Origin: Malania oleifera
Lineage: Eukaryota; Streptophyta; Magnoliopsida; Santalales; Ximeniaceae
DNA length: 64,000 nucleotides
Direction: 5' to 3'
Assembly (NCBI RefSeq): GCF_029873635.1
Contig: NC_080427.1
Coordinates: 69,986,848 to 70,050,847, forward strand
The position numbers and the translations under genes are program-made. Shown one piece after another: positions 53,880-64,000 of this stretch (within the stretch, counting starts at the first letter, position 1; each line of letters starts with the position of its first letter). The notes beneath the pieces are model-generated. The model was given only the letters and a program-made list of their open reading frames with translations. It ran no database searches and had not been told where the DNA came from.

Positions 53880-54995
53880 TATGCTTTAGGACCACTCCAT
53901 GAAAAGACAAATGATACTTGGAAGACACATGACTGGAGACAATTCGAAGTTCACCACATTAATGCTTAAGGATGGGGGATATGTCACTTTTGGAGACAAT
54001 GCCAAAGGTAAGATAATTGGTATCGAAAAATTAGGTAAAGACTCATACTTGACTATTGATGAAGTCTTACTAGTAGAAGGATTAAAACATAATCTACTCA
54101 ACATTAGTCAACTAAGTGATAAAGGATTTGAAATAATCTTTAAACATGACAAATGCATAGTTGAAAACAAAGATAAGAATAAAATCTTGTTCATTGCAAA
54201 AAGAGTTGATAATGTGTACTGCATAAACTTTGAAAACTTGATCTCTCAAGAAGTCGCTTGCTTGATAGCTATGAATGAAGCAAGATGGCTGTGGCATAGG
54301 AGAATTGGACATGCAAGTATGAATTTACTTTCTAAACTAGTTAAGAAAAATTTAGTCAAAGGTCTTCCTAGTACTAAGTTTGTAAAAGACAAAATCTGCG
54401 ATGCATGCCAACTTGGAAAGCAAACTAAGACTAGCTTTAAAAGAAAGAAACATATTTTTACTAGTAGGTCCTTAGAACTTATTTACTTAGATTTATTTAG
54501 CCCTACTAGAACTCAGAGTCTAGGAGGAAAACATTTTGCTTTTGTCATTATTGATGACTACTTTAGGTTTACCTGGGGTACTCTTCTTAGCCTCCAAAGA
54601 TGAAGCTTGCAAGATGCTAATTAACTTATGCAAGAAGCTCCAACATGAAAAAGGATATGAAATTTTAAATATTAGAAGTGATCAAGGAAGAGAATTTAAA
54701 AATAAAGAAGTTGATAATTTTTGTAATGAACATGGAATAAATCACAATTTTTTAGCACCAAGAACTCCCCAACAAAATGGAGTTGTGGAAAGGAAAAATA
54801 GGACTCTTCAAGAAAAGACTAGGACCATGTTAAATGAACATAACCTATCAAAGTACTTTTGGGCTGAAGCGGTAAATACCGCATGCTATGTGATAAATAG
54901 AGTTTATATAAGATCAAATTTAAATAAAACCCCCTATGAACTATAGAAAGGAAGAAGACCTAACATATCTTATTTTCAATATCCTTTCCTTGGTT
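53880..54995 (+). pseudogene. Copia B protease/integrase fragment
   Basis: 53899-54603 begins just after the protease active site. The DSGCS-type catalytic block is deleted and HMTGDNSKF is joined directly to the preceding residues. GAG-pre-integrase and the integrase zinc-binding HHCC (WHRRIGHAS...CDACQLGK) follow. The first catalytic Asp is in YLDLFSPTRT. A 1-nt insertion near 54580 shifts to the 54536-54946 frame, carrying the second Asp (IRSDQGREF) and the Glu (GVVERKNRTL). A TAG at 54944-54946 follows PYEL, and homology ends about 50 nt later. Confidence 0.88.
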
Positions 54996-55524
54996 AAAAC
55001 TAAGTGAAATGGATAAAATTCCCTTTTGATTTAAACTCTAATTACACTACATCCTACATGTTCCAATTCCTCAAAAAGAAGAAAAAAAAAATTTGGGCAT
55101 GTAACGTTCACAAATAAGGAATTTAGCATGCTTTGAGCTCAATAACAGTACTTTCCCAAAGGTGGACCAAACTGATATGCACACATCATATGCAAATGAC
55201 ACATTAAGACTGTATCACATGACAACACACAATATCACATGCAAATGCTCTACCCCTCCCTCCCCCCCCCCCCCCAAAAAAAACTAAAATGTAGCATTGT
55301 CCTTAATGGTTGAAAAAAGAGGCAAAAGAATGATACTAAGGGAAGTAGAAGCATACTTGGGTAGGGAAGTAAGGGAAAAGAAAAATTAAAACTAGGAGAA
55401 AATGTACTTGAAAATAAACTAAAAACAAAACAAAATAAAATAAAGAAAATAAAAACATCATAGTATGTCTGGAGGAGGCTTAGGAGGAATTTCATCTAGT
55501 GGGGGCAGGTTTATAAACTGAACT

Positions 55525-57913
55525 TGTAACGTTCCAAACCCCTAAACCTGGGTCCGATGTGTTATACCTGATAATATCCTGATAAATCATAATCCATAAC
55601 ATACATACACAGCGGAAAACATAACCATAATCTCCATAAATTATATATCATAATACCAACATTCCATAATACCAGAGTTTGCTATATCCTAACTAGCAAA
55701 CATTCCATAATACCTGCATTTTCCATAGATACATACATCTCCAAAACATTCCAATATATTCACAATCATTCCATTCCCTACTCAATAACCTTTAAACATA
55801 AAAACGTAAAACATAGAATATTTACATCCCTAAAGTTTATCATAATATACCCTTTCTCTTTTACAATCCTAAAAAATGCTAAAACCCTCAAGCTCTCTAG
55901 GCCCAACCTCAAGGATGTCCTAAAAAAGAAACATTCATATTCGGGCGAGACACATCTCAGTAAGGGAAGAAACATACATATCAAAACAACGTGTGGCCAA
56001 CATGAGGTAAATAGATATCATTTTAATTATATTTGTAAATCATTAACATATCTCTGAAATCATTTTCTGAACCTAAACAATCACATGCAAAGGTTTAACC
56101 CACGAGATTACTCAAGAATAGGGGTGATTACCCGCCCATACAAGTAGCACCCCTCTACTCTGATACATAGGTAACCCTAAGGTCACAACTAAAGCATACC
56201 AGGGCACTTACCTTACTCAGTAAGCCCTCAAGTGTTAGATTAATCTCATACTCACGCATTCAACAATAGTTTACCGGCAAAGGCCCTAAGGATATGGAAA
56301 TCTACCTGCCCATACAAATAGGTTCCCTCTGCCCTAGTACGTTATGCAGCTACTGCCACATCTGAAGCTACTAGTGCACTCACCTTTCTTAACAAGCCCT
56401 TAGGCGAAGAGTTCGCCTTACCCAATTGTAACATGTTTTATGTACATACATACTTTTAATATCATAATACATAATTATTTTCTGTCATTATACATTCATA
56501 CACATTCATTCATGTTCAAAACTTAACTTTACATTTCGTTTCACTTTAAGTGACTCTTTTCCATTTGTATCGTTCACATTTCAAATTTCATTTCATTGCA
56601 TTGTCATTGCATTGTCATTTCATTGCATAACATTTCATTTCATTACTTCGTACTACAGCTGGTCTTTAGCCATCATTAGTTAGTTTCCACATAGAAATGC
56701 GCTAGAATCTGCTAATACAACTTTTTTTAACTGTCATCAGTTAGTCTCCACAGAAGTGTACTAGATTTGCTAACATAACTGTCTTTCAGTTGTCTTACAT
56801 TTACATGGTTGCATTTAACATACACAAGCATCATTTTCCATATCATATTTTATTCATAAGCTTTACTTACTTAACTTGCATCTCATATATCTAACATATA
56901 TTTGCATAGAATCTCATGCCACATAGTTTTAGCAGTAAAATTTCATATACATTTCTTAAAAAATAAGCCAACCCATAATTAACATTGATATACTGAAAAC
57001 ACATTTCATTCCTTACTTACTTTCTTAGAAAATTCCTTTTCACTTTCATTCATTTACTTTCAAATATACATAACTATATAAACATTCCTAAGCTCAGAAA
57101 ACATAAATTTCATGGCTGGCATTTTAAACCCACATATAAACATATATACATAAATAACACATAATCCATTTTAATTCATGAAAAACCTGATTTAATATAT
57201 AAATTTCGCCCTTACCTGACTTCCAATTATGCTGGTAGGATCCCCGAACTGATACCCACACGGCGTTCACCTGGACCCTGAATCCAAAAATCCTAACTTA
57301 ATTAAAATAAATTCCAATTAACTTGAATATTAAAGAGAATACTTATTTACTATTTCCTAGGCTCTAAATAACACCATTCCTTAAGAAAATCCCAAAATAA
57401 CTAACTTACCCTGATTTTGGAATATTTCCCAAACCTCACAGCCCAACGATCAGCTCCTACAACCTTGAAAAGAATGATCCCACGAACCTCCTGGCGGTTT
57501 CGGATAATCAAACTGGGTCAAATCGGCCCAAAATCGAAGAGAGAAGACTGGAGCTTCGTTTTAGAGAGAGAGAGAAAGAGAGAGGAGAGAGAGAGTTCAC
57601 GAGATTTCATGCTGAAAATGAAGAACAACCTATTTATAGGCAGGGCTTCGTCGACGAGACACATTGATTCATCGACGAGGTGCTATAGAGTCTTCGTCGA
57701 TGAAATTCAGGGTTTCCAAAATTCTCTCGGGATTCCTTTGTCGGCGAGAAGCAGACTTCGTCGACGAGCTTAGAAGGACACTCGTCGATGAATACAGGAC
57801 ATTCGTCGACGAGGCCTGCTTTTCCTTCTAATTTCTTTCCTTTTTCCTTCATTATCCATTAATCCATTTTATTTATCATATTTTCTAATTATTTAAATTC
57901 CCGGGTCATTACA
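55525..57913 (-). mobile_element. Solo LTR, family W, TSD GAACT
   Basis: 2,389 bp, + strand ends TGTAACGTTCC...GGGTCATTACA, flanked by identical GAACT at 55520-55524 and 57914-57918. In - orientation it starts TGTAATGACCCGG. CTCGTCGACGAA-type palindromes (57645-57820) lie directly upstream of a TATAAATA box (complement of 57631-57638), followed by an AG-rich leader. No internal region. Inserted in element Z. Confidence 0.93.
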
Positions 57914-59274
57914 GAACTGGCAGGTCTCCAAATTTGAGTCGCCATAATGAATCGGCTTTGTTATCTACACAAAACTAGCCTCAAATAAATCATTGCTCTT
58001 CAAAGCCGCAGAAAAAACATATGCAGGTTGACCTTCTTGGTCCTTGAAAGTTGAACTCTTACGATTCTGTTCAGCCTCCCTATCTGGTGTACTAGTCACC
58101 TTATCGCTACGGAGAATTGTTTCGGTATTGCAATCCTTGACCTTTACTCCAGTAGGGAATGACAGTTCCATGACTATCAATCTTTAAGGATAAGGAACCA
58201 CATGTCGGTGCTCCTTACTAGTCTTGACCTCCATATTATTTGACTTCTTCAATTCTTGGCTCACTTCCTCTAATTTTTCTTTGGCTTCATCTATCTTAAT
58301 TGTAACTTTAAGTGTCGGGACAACTATTTGTCTGTTGATGGGTATCTCAAGTCGGGAAACTTCTTTTCCACTTCTCAAAGTACTAACGACCTTCCCTACC
58401 TCAAGAGAATCCCCTGAGACATTATGTACTTGTTGCTGTTGTTGCCGGTATACTTGAGAATCAAGCTGAGGTTATGCCATAAATTCCCCTTTTTCTATGG
58501 TATTCAATGTCATGCTCATCTTAGTCAAATTGGTGCTTATCTCATTGATGGCTTGAGATGCTTGACTGTTAGTTGTGGCCTGAATTTTCATAAATTGCTG
58601 AAGTGTATTAGCCATCTATGCCATGCTATCCTCATAAGACTTCTTGGGTAGAGTGGGTGCTGCTAAAGAATAGATTTGAGAAATATGATGTGGCTGATAC
58701 TGATGTTGAAAGGCAGCCTAATAATGTAAAGGCTGAAAAGATGGTGCATAGGACTGGGGAGGTTGATTCCAAAGTTGCTCTGTACTATTCTCATTTTCCA
58801 TCTCCATAGCATCAAATCTTCTAGTGATCTTAGCTATACCTGCCTCAACATCAACATCATCTGTCAATTCATGCCACTCTCCATCATGTATTGCCCTCAA
58901 TGGTTGAGCTGCAATTGGTCTTCTATCAATCATAGTGTTACACTGCGGATTATTTTTAGCTAAATAATCCAAAAAACTCAATATGTCATCAGCTTTCTTA
59001 TTGAAGAAATCTCTTGAACACATAGTATGAACAAACTATTTCGATTCAGTAGTCAATGCAGTGTAGAAATAGTTGAACAGGTGTCATGATTCAAGTCCAT
59101 GGTGGGGACACATGTTAACTAGATCTCTAAATTTCTCTTAGCTTTCATGAAATGTCTCATCTGCTTTTTGCATTAATTGACTGATTTGTTCCTGTAAAAA
59201 TTGAGTTCACTATAAGGGAGAAAATTTATGCAGAAATTCACGTTCCATATCATTCTAATTAGAGATAGAGTTAG

Positions 59275-61302
59275 TGTAACGACCTGAAGAATTATGATAT
59301 TTAAATAATAAAGAGGGAAAAAAATGGAACGCGTTCGTCAACGACATTACATTTTGGAGGTGATAATTCAAAGAAAATTTCCTAGGCCTTGTCGATGAAC
59401 ATAGGGGTTTTGTTGACGAGGGTACTTCAGGATCTCATTGGCGAGGTCTCGTATCGTCGACGAGAAGATATCGAGAAGGATATTTTTTTGGAAGTCTGAA
59501 ATTCATCGACGAGGGTGCAGGTTCGTCGACAAACTTTCTACGGGACTCGTCAACGAGGTGACATGGCTCGTCGATGAATCCCGCAGTATAAATAGCCCTA
59601 AACTGATTTTAATCGCAAAAATTTCAGCCGAAACCCTCTCTCTCTCTCCTCTACGGCTCCTCCTCCATCTCTTTTCGATTTCGGCCCTGTCAGTCGTCGG
59701 ATCGACAATATGAGGCCACCACGACGCTCCGGGTAGAGTTCTCTTCAAGTCTGCTGGGGCGGATCATCGGTGGGACGAAGTCGGAATTCATCCCAAATCT
59801 AGGGTAAGGTTTTTTATTCGGAATTTGACTTTCCAGTAGTTGTAGAAAATGCTTTAGACGTAGAAATAGTGACGTTTTGTTCAGGGATATATGGTTTTCA
59901 GGGTGTTGAGTGGAGAACCCTGTGGGTGTAGGACCCGTCTCAGTAGGGGGATTTTAGAAAAAATCAGGTAAGGGAAATATGCTATGCTAGGTTGTTTTAA
60001 AATGACTTCGAGTATGAAATGTATATTTTTACCAGGTTATTATTCACAGCAGGACTTTATACAGTTTATTAATTATGAATATTATGTATTAAATTACTGT
60101 GTGACTTGAGAATATAAATATAGTACATAAACATGTTTTACAGTATTTTTAGGGTATGTTTTGCAGAATTTACAGCCAGTGGATATGTTTTATAATAATT
60201 ACAGAATAACATGATAATACAGTTTCCAGTACCATGATTATACAGTTTCCAGTACCATGATTATATAGTTTTCAGTACCATGATTTACAGATTATAGTTT
60301 AGTTTAGAAATACAGTTGATACAGTTACAGTTTATTTTAGTATCATGGTTAATATAGTTATTTTAGAATCATGGTAAATCAGATAGTTGTATATAGAAAT
60401 ATATTATATAGTATCAGACTCTGTTGGACCATACAGTTACAGAGCACGGTACCGTAGCTACAGATATTTCAGTTCAAAGTGCAATCACCTATTTAGATAA
60501 TACGTGGTATTAGGTCGATCGTGCCTAGACGTGGACAGGCTCCCCATTAGATATGAGTTGAGGAGTGGCCGATCTGACTGAGGGAGTGTAGTGGTTTACC
60601 GTGGTCGGCCAGCCAGGGTAGATCCCGCCTACGGGCCGCACAATCCTGTCATGAGGGGTTAAATCATGACACACAATTATTATTATTATTATTATATTAT
60701 TATTATTATTATTATTATTATTATGTATATATAGATTTACAGAGACAAAAAGTATACTTATATATATTAGAAGTATTTTGAGTAGAAACCTAAAATACAG
60801 ATATGTTAAGCAACATGGAAATGGTGATGGTTTCTATTACTTGTACTGTATTCACAGACCAAATTATACATAATTATATAGCAACAAATTTTCATAGTAT
60901 TGTAACTAATTTGCCACACACTAGTAATAACATATTTCGTCTTACTGAGCATTGGCTTATCCGAATTACTTTAACATTTTTCAGGTGATCTAGGTAGGCG
61001 AGTAGATCATACTCATAGATAGAGGGGCCTCAGTATTGGCCTGACAGTAGTGTGAGTATTTTTGGGAGTATTTTTGTATAGCTCTAGCTAGTTGAGAGTA
61101 TTCTAGAAAAGAAACATATATGTATATTTTGGGAAACATTTTAGCACTCTGGTATTGTATATAATTATATATGGTTATGTTCATTTGATTTCCGCTTCTT
61201 GCTGCTTAGGTTAATGGTTGGGTTTAATCCAGTTTGGTATTAGAGCATTATAAATGTTATAGTATAAAAAAAAAAACCCCAGTTAAATAGTAGGTTGTTA
61301 CA
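59275..61302 (+). mobile_element. Solo LTR, family W, + orientation
   Basis: 2,028 bp, TGTAACGACCTG...GGTTGTTACA, with mirror-image termini. It is flanked by GTTAG (59270-59274) and TTTAG (61303-61307), a TSD with one change. About eight GTCGAC-centred palindrome variants (59330-59580) precede TATAAATA at 59587-59594. It includes an (ATT)n run at 60677-60723. Inserted in the gag of element Z. Confidence 0.9.
59330..59594 (+). promoter_or_regulatory. U3 palindrome cluster and TATA box of LTR W
   Basis: Variants of CTCGTCGACGAG occur about every 30 bp (for example near 59450, 59505, 59520 and 59548), ending just before CAGTATAAATAGCCCTAAAC. The same order is seen in the three other W LTRs in this window, so this is probably the conserved promoter module of the family. 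Confidence 0.7.
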
Positions 61303-61699
61303 TTTAGGTTTCAAAGAATTAAACCACCTCTTCGCTTTATCTTTCAAAGATAAAGGAAATAAATGAAGTTTAGTAAATTCATTAGTTCTAGCTCTAGTAA
61401 TAAAAGTAGTGTAGGCTAACTCAAAGTTCGTCAAGTGTTGGCAAGGACTCTCAGAATCCATCTCGTGGAACTGAGGTATCACTGACATCATCCCATGCTT
61501 AATTGTGAAATTATGTGCATCATCAGATAACGTAGTGCAAGATGGTGTAGTGGTTCATGTAGGTTGCAAAAAATCCATAAGAGTGCGTGGTACTGGTGCA
61601 GCCATAGTTCCTTCAAAAATCCTTTTTTTTTTTTTTTTTTTTTAACGAGGAAACTCAAAATAAAAGGGGAAAACACTAGTTTGAAACTAATTCTGACAT

Positions 61700-61717
61700 T
61701 CCCCGGCAATGGCGCCA
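61700..61717 (-). other. Element Z primer-binding site (tRNA-Asp type)
   Basis: On the - strand: TGGCGCCATTGCCGGGGA. This matches the primer site complementary to the tRNA-Asp 3' end, known from Athila-type elements, with one change. The adjoining LTR edge is at about 61724 (TGACTTACTC on the + strand). Confidence 0.85.
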
Positions 61718-62028
61718 AAAACTTGACTTACTCTAAAATAATTAGCGCAAAGTCTATCCTAAGTATAGGAGTTATGTCGTGTAATAATTAGAACAAAAGG
61801 CCAGATCGTCTCCTCAGGGAATGCATATCGGTTAGACTATGAAAGCAAATATAAAGAAATGAAAAGGAATCATATTCTATTTATTTGTACTATATTTGAG
61901 ATGAATCTTGTCCATTGCCATTCTTTGACTCAACTAGACTAGACTTTTTGGTCTTTCAACCAACTAATTTAATATTTCAAATATGTATGAAGTATTCACA
62001 TTCTTTCTTTTGAACAAGAGGAGATACT

Positions 62029-64000
62029 ATTGACTCTATGAGTCCGATCTCATTTTGATAATGACAAATCACTTTGTTTCTTACCTTTGCACTGAGCTTT
62101 TGAACATGATCACTCTTAGCACACATGGATGGTAAGGACACAAGGAAGCCACGAGGAATGGAAAGATCACATCACCTGACCTTTAGCAAGGCAATTTGAA
62201 GGGCAAAAATTGAAAAACATTCTATTCTGTATTGTAATCTACATTTCAGTTTGGCATGTAATTTTATGATTTGTAATAATTGCATTGCATGTATGATGGG
62301 AGTGACAGCTCAATAACGACCATAGATTGACCATTAGGTCCCACAACCCTTTAATTAAAATGCCATAACTTGTTCACACAGGGTTGGAAAAGTTTAAAGG
62401 CAAAGTAGGGCCAAAATTTCAGTCGACTGATGTTGGATTTGTAGGATTAATTAAAAGCCTCGGCTGACTGACTACATCTATACTAATTGCTTCGGTCGAC
62501 TAACCCTACCACATAATGCATGTTCTGTGAAGCTTCTGTCGATCGACCAAAAATGAATATACCTTTTTCAGTCGCCCAAACATTGAACTAGGGACTTTTC
62601 ATCGCCCATGGTTGACCGACCAATTGAACTAAAACTATCCCGGTTGATCGAACCTATAAAGGTTTGAAAATCACCCTTGGCTCAACCAACTGGTGTTGTG
62701 TTCAGCAGCCCGAACATTAAATTTTTTTAAATGTTTGTGAGAGCTCAGCTGATCGGTGTTTTTTCTCGGCCAATCAAATCCACATGATCAGTCGACCATC
62801 CCTTAATTCGGTCGATCAAAACTCTTTGTTTGGCTGAATTATTAAGCATTAAAAAGTAATTAATTTCATTATTAATCTTTTTCAAAATACCGGCAGTGTC
62901 CCTAACAATTATATTTTTGTGGAATTCTATATATACCCCATCATTTATCCTAATTAGCAACTTGATTAGCAATTATTTTTCTCTCAATTTTTTGTGCTAA
63001 TTTATAAAGTTTTTACTCACATTCAAAGCTTAAATTTTCTACTCTCCTTCATACCCTTGATTGCTTACTTATTTTTGAAGAGATCATATTATCTCACCTT
63101 GTTCATTTGCACTTGATTGCATCTTGAAGTAAGGTTGGGTGTGTATCATTGTGAGTATTTTTCAACTGTTAGTTTAAAGCTTAAACTCTCCTATTTCTAC
63201 ATTGTTAAATATTGATTTTTGAGAGTGAGCTTGAGTTCTTTCCATTATATTTTTCTTATAAATATTGATTTGGAAAACTCTATATTTGCTTGTGAATCTT
63301 TGCATTCTTGTTGCAAGATTCAAAAGCTTGCTTAGTGTTTTTTTGAGAAATATATTTTTGCAAGCTTTAACCCCATTATCTACTGTGCTTATTATTTGAA
63401 AATATTGTTGAGATATTTTCTTAGGGGTTTAAAGATTCTTTGATAATACATATAGTGAAGATATAATCTTGAAATCAAAGATCTTACTCTCACACACATA
63501 CATAGATATATACACATCTTTGAGACTTGATATATACTTGACCAAGATCTCACTTGAGCTTAATCTCCCAACATCTGTGAGTGTATTGTGCCTATTGGTG
63601 TACTTATTTGCTTAGTTGAGAAGCATCTATATTGTACACAAACTTTGATATTATTTTTGTATTCCAGGCGTGGCTTGAAGAGGGCATCCTCCGCCCTATG
63701 AAGGAGGGTTTGTAAAGGGTTTGGGTCAGCCCTGTGAATGTGACTTAGGGTAATTCCTCACTGAGTAAGGAGAGGATGTTTGCATTTGATGCCACTCCAC
63801 CTGTAAGTGGACAAGGTTTATTAGTGGAAATCCACTAAGTGGGTTTTGCTTGGGGTGGGGACGTAAGCACGGTTGCCAAACCTCAATAACATATCGTGTG
63901 TTGCTTTCTCTTCCCCTTATCTCTTTACTTTCAGTATATGTATGCTTGCAATTAAATTATTGTGAATTTTTATATGCTTTGAATTTATGCATACATATCT
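62029..64000 (+). mobile_element. LTR of Copia-like family X, second copy, cut by window end
   Basis: It begins TATTGACTCTATGAGTCCGATC and follows the same order as LTR X at 28740: a GCATGTATGATG block, GTCGAC-type repeats (about 62420-62830), TATATATA at 62928-62935, then a leader with GGACGTAAGCACGGTTGCC. Whether it is a solo LTR or the 5' LTR of a complete element cannot be seen. Confidence 0.75.

Larger units (their letters stand above)
50344..55000 (+). mobile_element. SIRE-like Copia element B, 3'-truncated
   Basis: The 5' LTR is 50344-52043, the PBS 52046-52057, gag 52104 to about 53770, and protease/integrase about 53880-54995. Homology stops after an integrase NISYF-like block. RT, RNase H, PPT and 3' LTR are absent from the window. 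The right boundary at about 55000 is approximate; the next DNA belongs to the Gypsy element on the - strand. Confidence 0.85.
57919..61605 (-). pseudogene. Element Z gag, many nonsense codons, split by solo LTR
   Basis: The start ATG is at 61605-61603 (MAAPVPRTLMDFLQP). The core reads NFTIKHGMMSVIPQFHEMDS, NFELAYTTFITRA and LHLFPLSLKDKAKRWFNSLK up to the solo LTR insertion at 61302. It resumes at 59274 with MEREFLHKFSP, QEQISQLMQKADETFHES, LVNMCPHHGLES and CSRDFFNKKADD. The C-terminal part has a Gln run and TLRSGKEVSRL (about 58390), the LRSGK box common in Athila/Tat gags. At least seven in-frame stops are visible and most fit C-to-T changes of Trp, Gln or Arg codons. No zinc knuckle or protease was found. 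Confidence 0.8.
55000..62028 (-). mobile_element. Gag-only Athila/Tat-like Gypsy element Z, split by two solo LTRs
   Basis: On the - strand: an LTR edge (62028 to 61724), a tRNA-Asp-type PBS (61700-61717), gag (61605 to about 57919, interrupted by the solo LTR 59275-61302), a short spacer (57919, across the solo LTR 55525-57913, to about 55290), then a G-rich polypurine tract (complement of 55253-55281), and further element sequence to about 55000. No pol domain lies between gag and the G-rich tract. The outer edges are truncated by neighbouring elements and are approximate. Confidence 0.65.

Overview
This 64-kb window is plant nuclear DNA. The host appears to be a eudicot with many transposable elements. 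The evidence is one intron-rich plant calcium-dependent protein kinase gene with GT-AG introns, surrounded by plant-type LTR retrotransposons (Copia SIRE-like, Gypsy chromovirus and Athila/Tat-like), L1-type LINEs, a BED-finger hAT transposon and several MITEs. There is no bacterial gene organisation, CRISPR array or rRNA. The species cannot be named from the sequence alone.

Region 1 (1-23065) is the 3' two-thirds of a group III, CPK13-like CDPK gene on the + strand. Six exons are intact: 6232-6375, 6667-6819, 19295-19410, 19504-19671, 22600-22830 and 22919-23065. They encode the kinase C-lobe from the activation segment onward, the autoinhibitory junction, four EF-hands and the C-terminus. 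The N-terminal half of the kinase lies left of the window. The introns are full of transposons. The first 6.2 kb holds a Harbinger/Tourist-like element (90-1341) with a SINE tail inside it, and a decayed LINE (2155-4975) split by two MITEs. The 12.5-kb third visible intron contains a hAT transposon (8206-16193) with an 8-bp target duplication. That hAT was later hit by a chromovirus (11926-16158), and three MITEs follow.

Region 2 (23066-28739) is 3' flank, microsatellites, and a solo LTR (24914-26788, TSD AGCAT) set in older LTR-like sequence.

Region 3 (28740-47544) is a nested tower. An outer solo LTR with TSD TTATA contains an Athila-like LTR piece and a gag-only SIRE-like Copia element (32063-47090). 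The 5' LTR of that Copia element was split by a second solo LTR (33407-35346, TSD GGGGT) and by a nearly full-length LINE (35869-41226, 14-bp TSD). Its 3' LTR lacks both insertions and serves as the empty-site reference.

Region 4 (47545-64000) has a small solo LTR, about 1.7 kb of possible single-copy DNA, a truncated Copia element (50344 to about 55000), and a gag-only Gypsy element on the - strand. The Gypsy element has a tRNA-Asp-type primer site and is split by two solo LTRs (55525-57913, TSD GAACT; 59275-61302). A second copy of the outer LTR family runs off the right edge.

The only gene that looks functional is the CDPK. Nearly everything else is decayed mobile DNA. The most unusual shared pattern is a cluster of short GTCGAC-centred palindromic repeats just upstream of the TATA box in LTRs of both Gypsy and Copia families.
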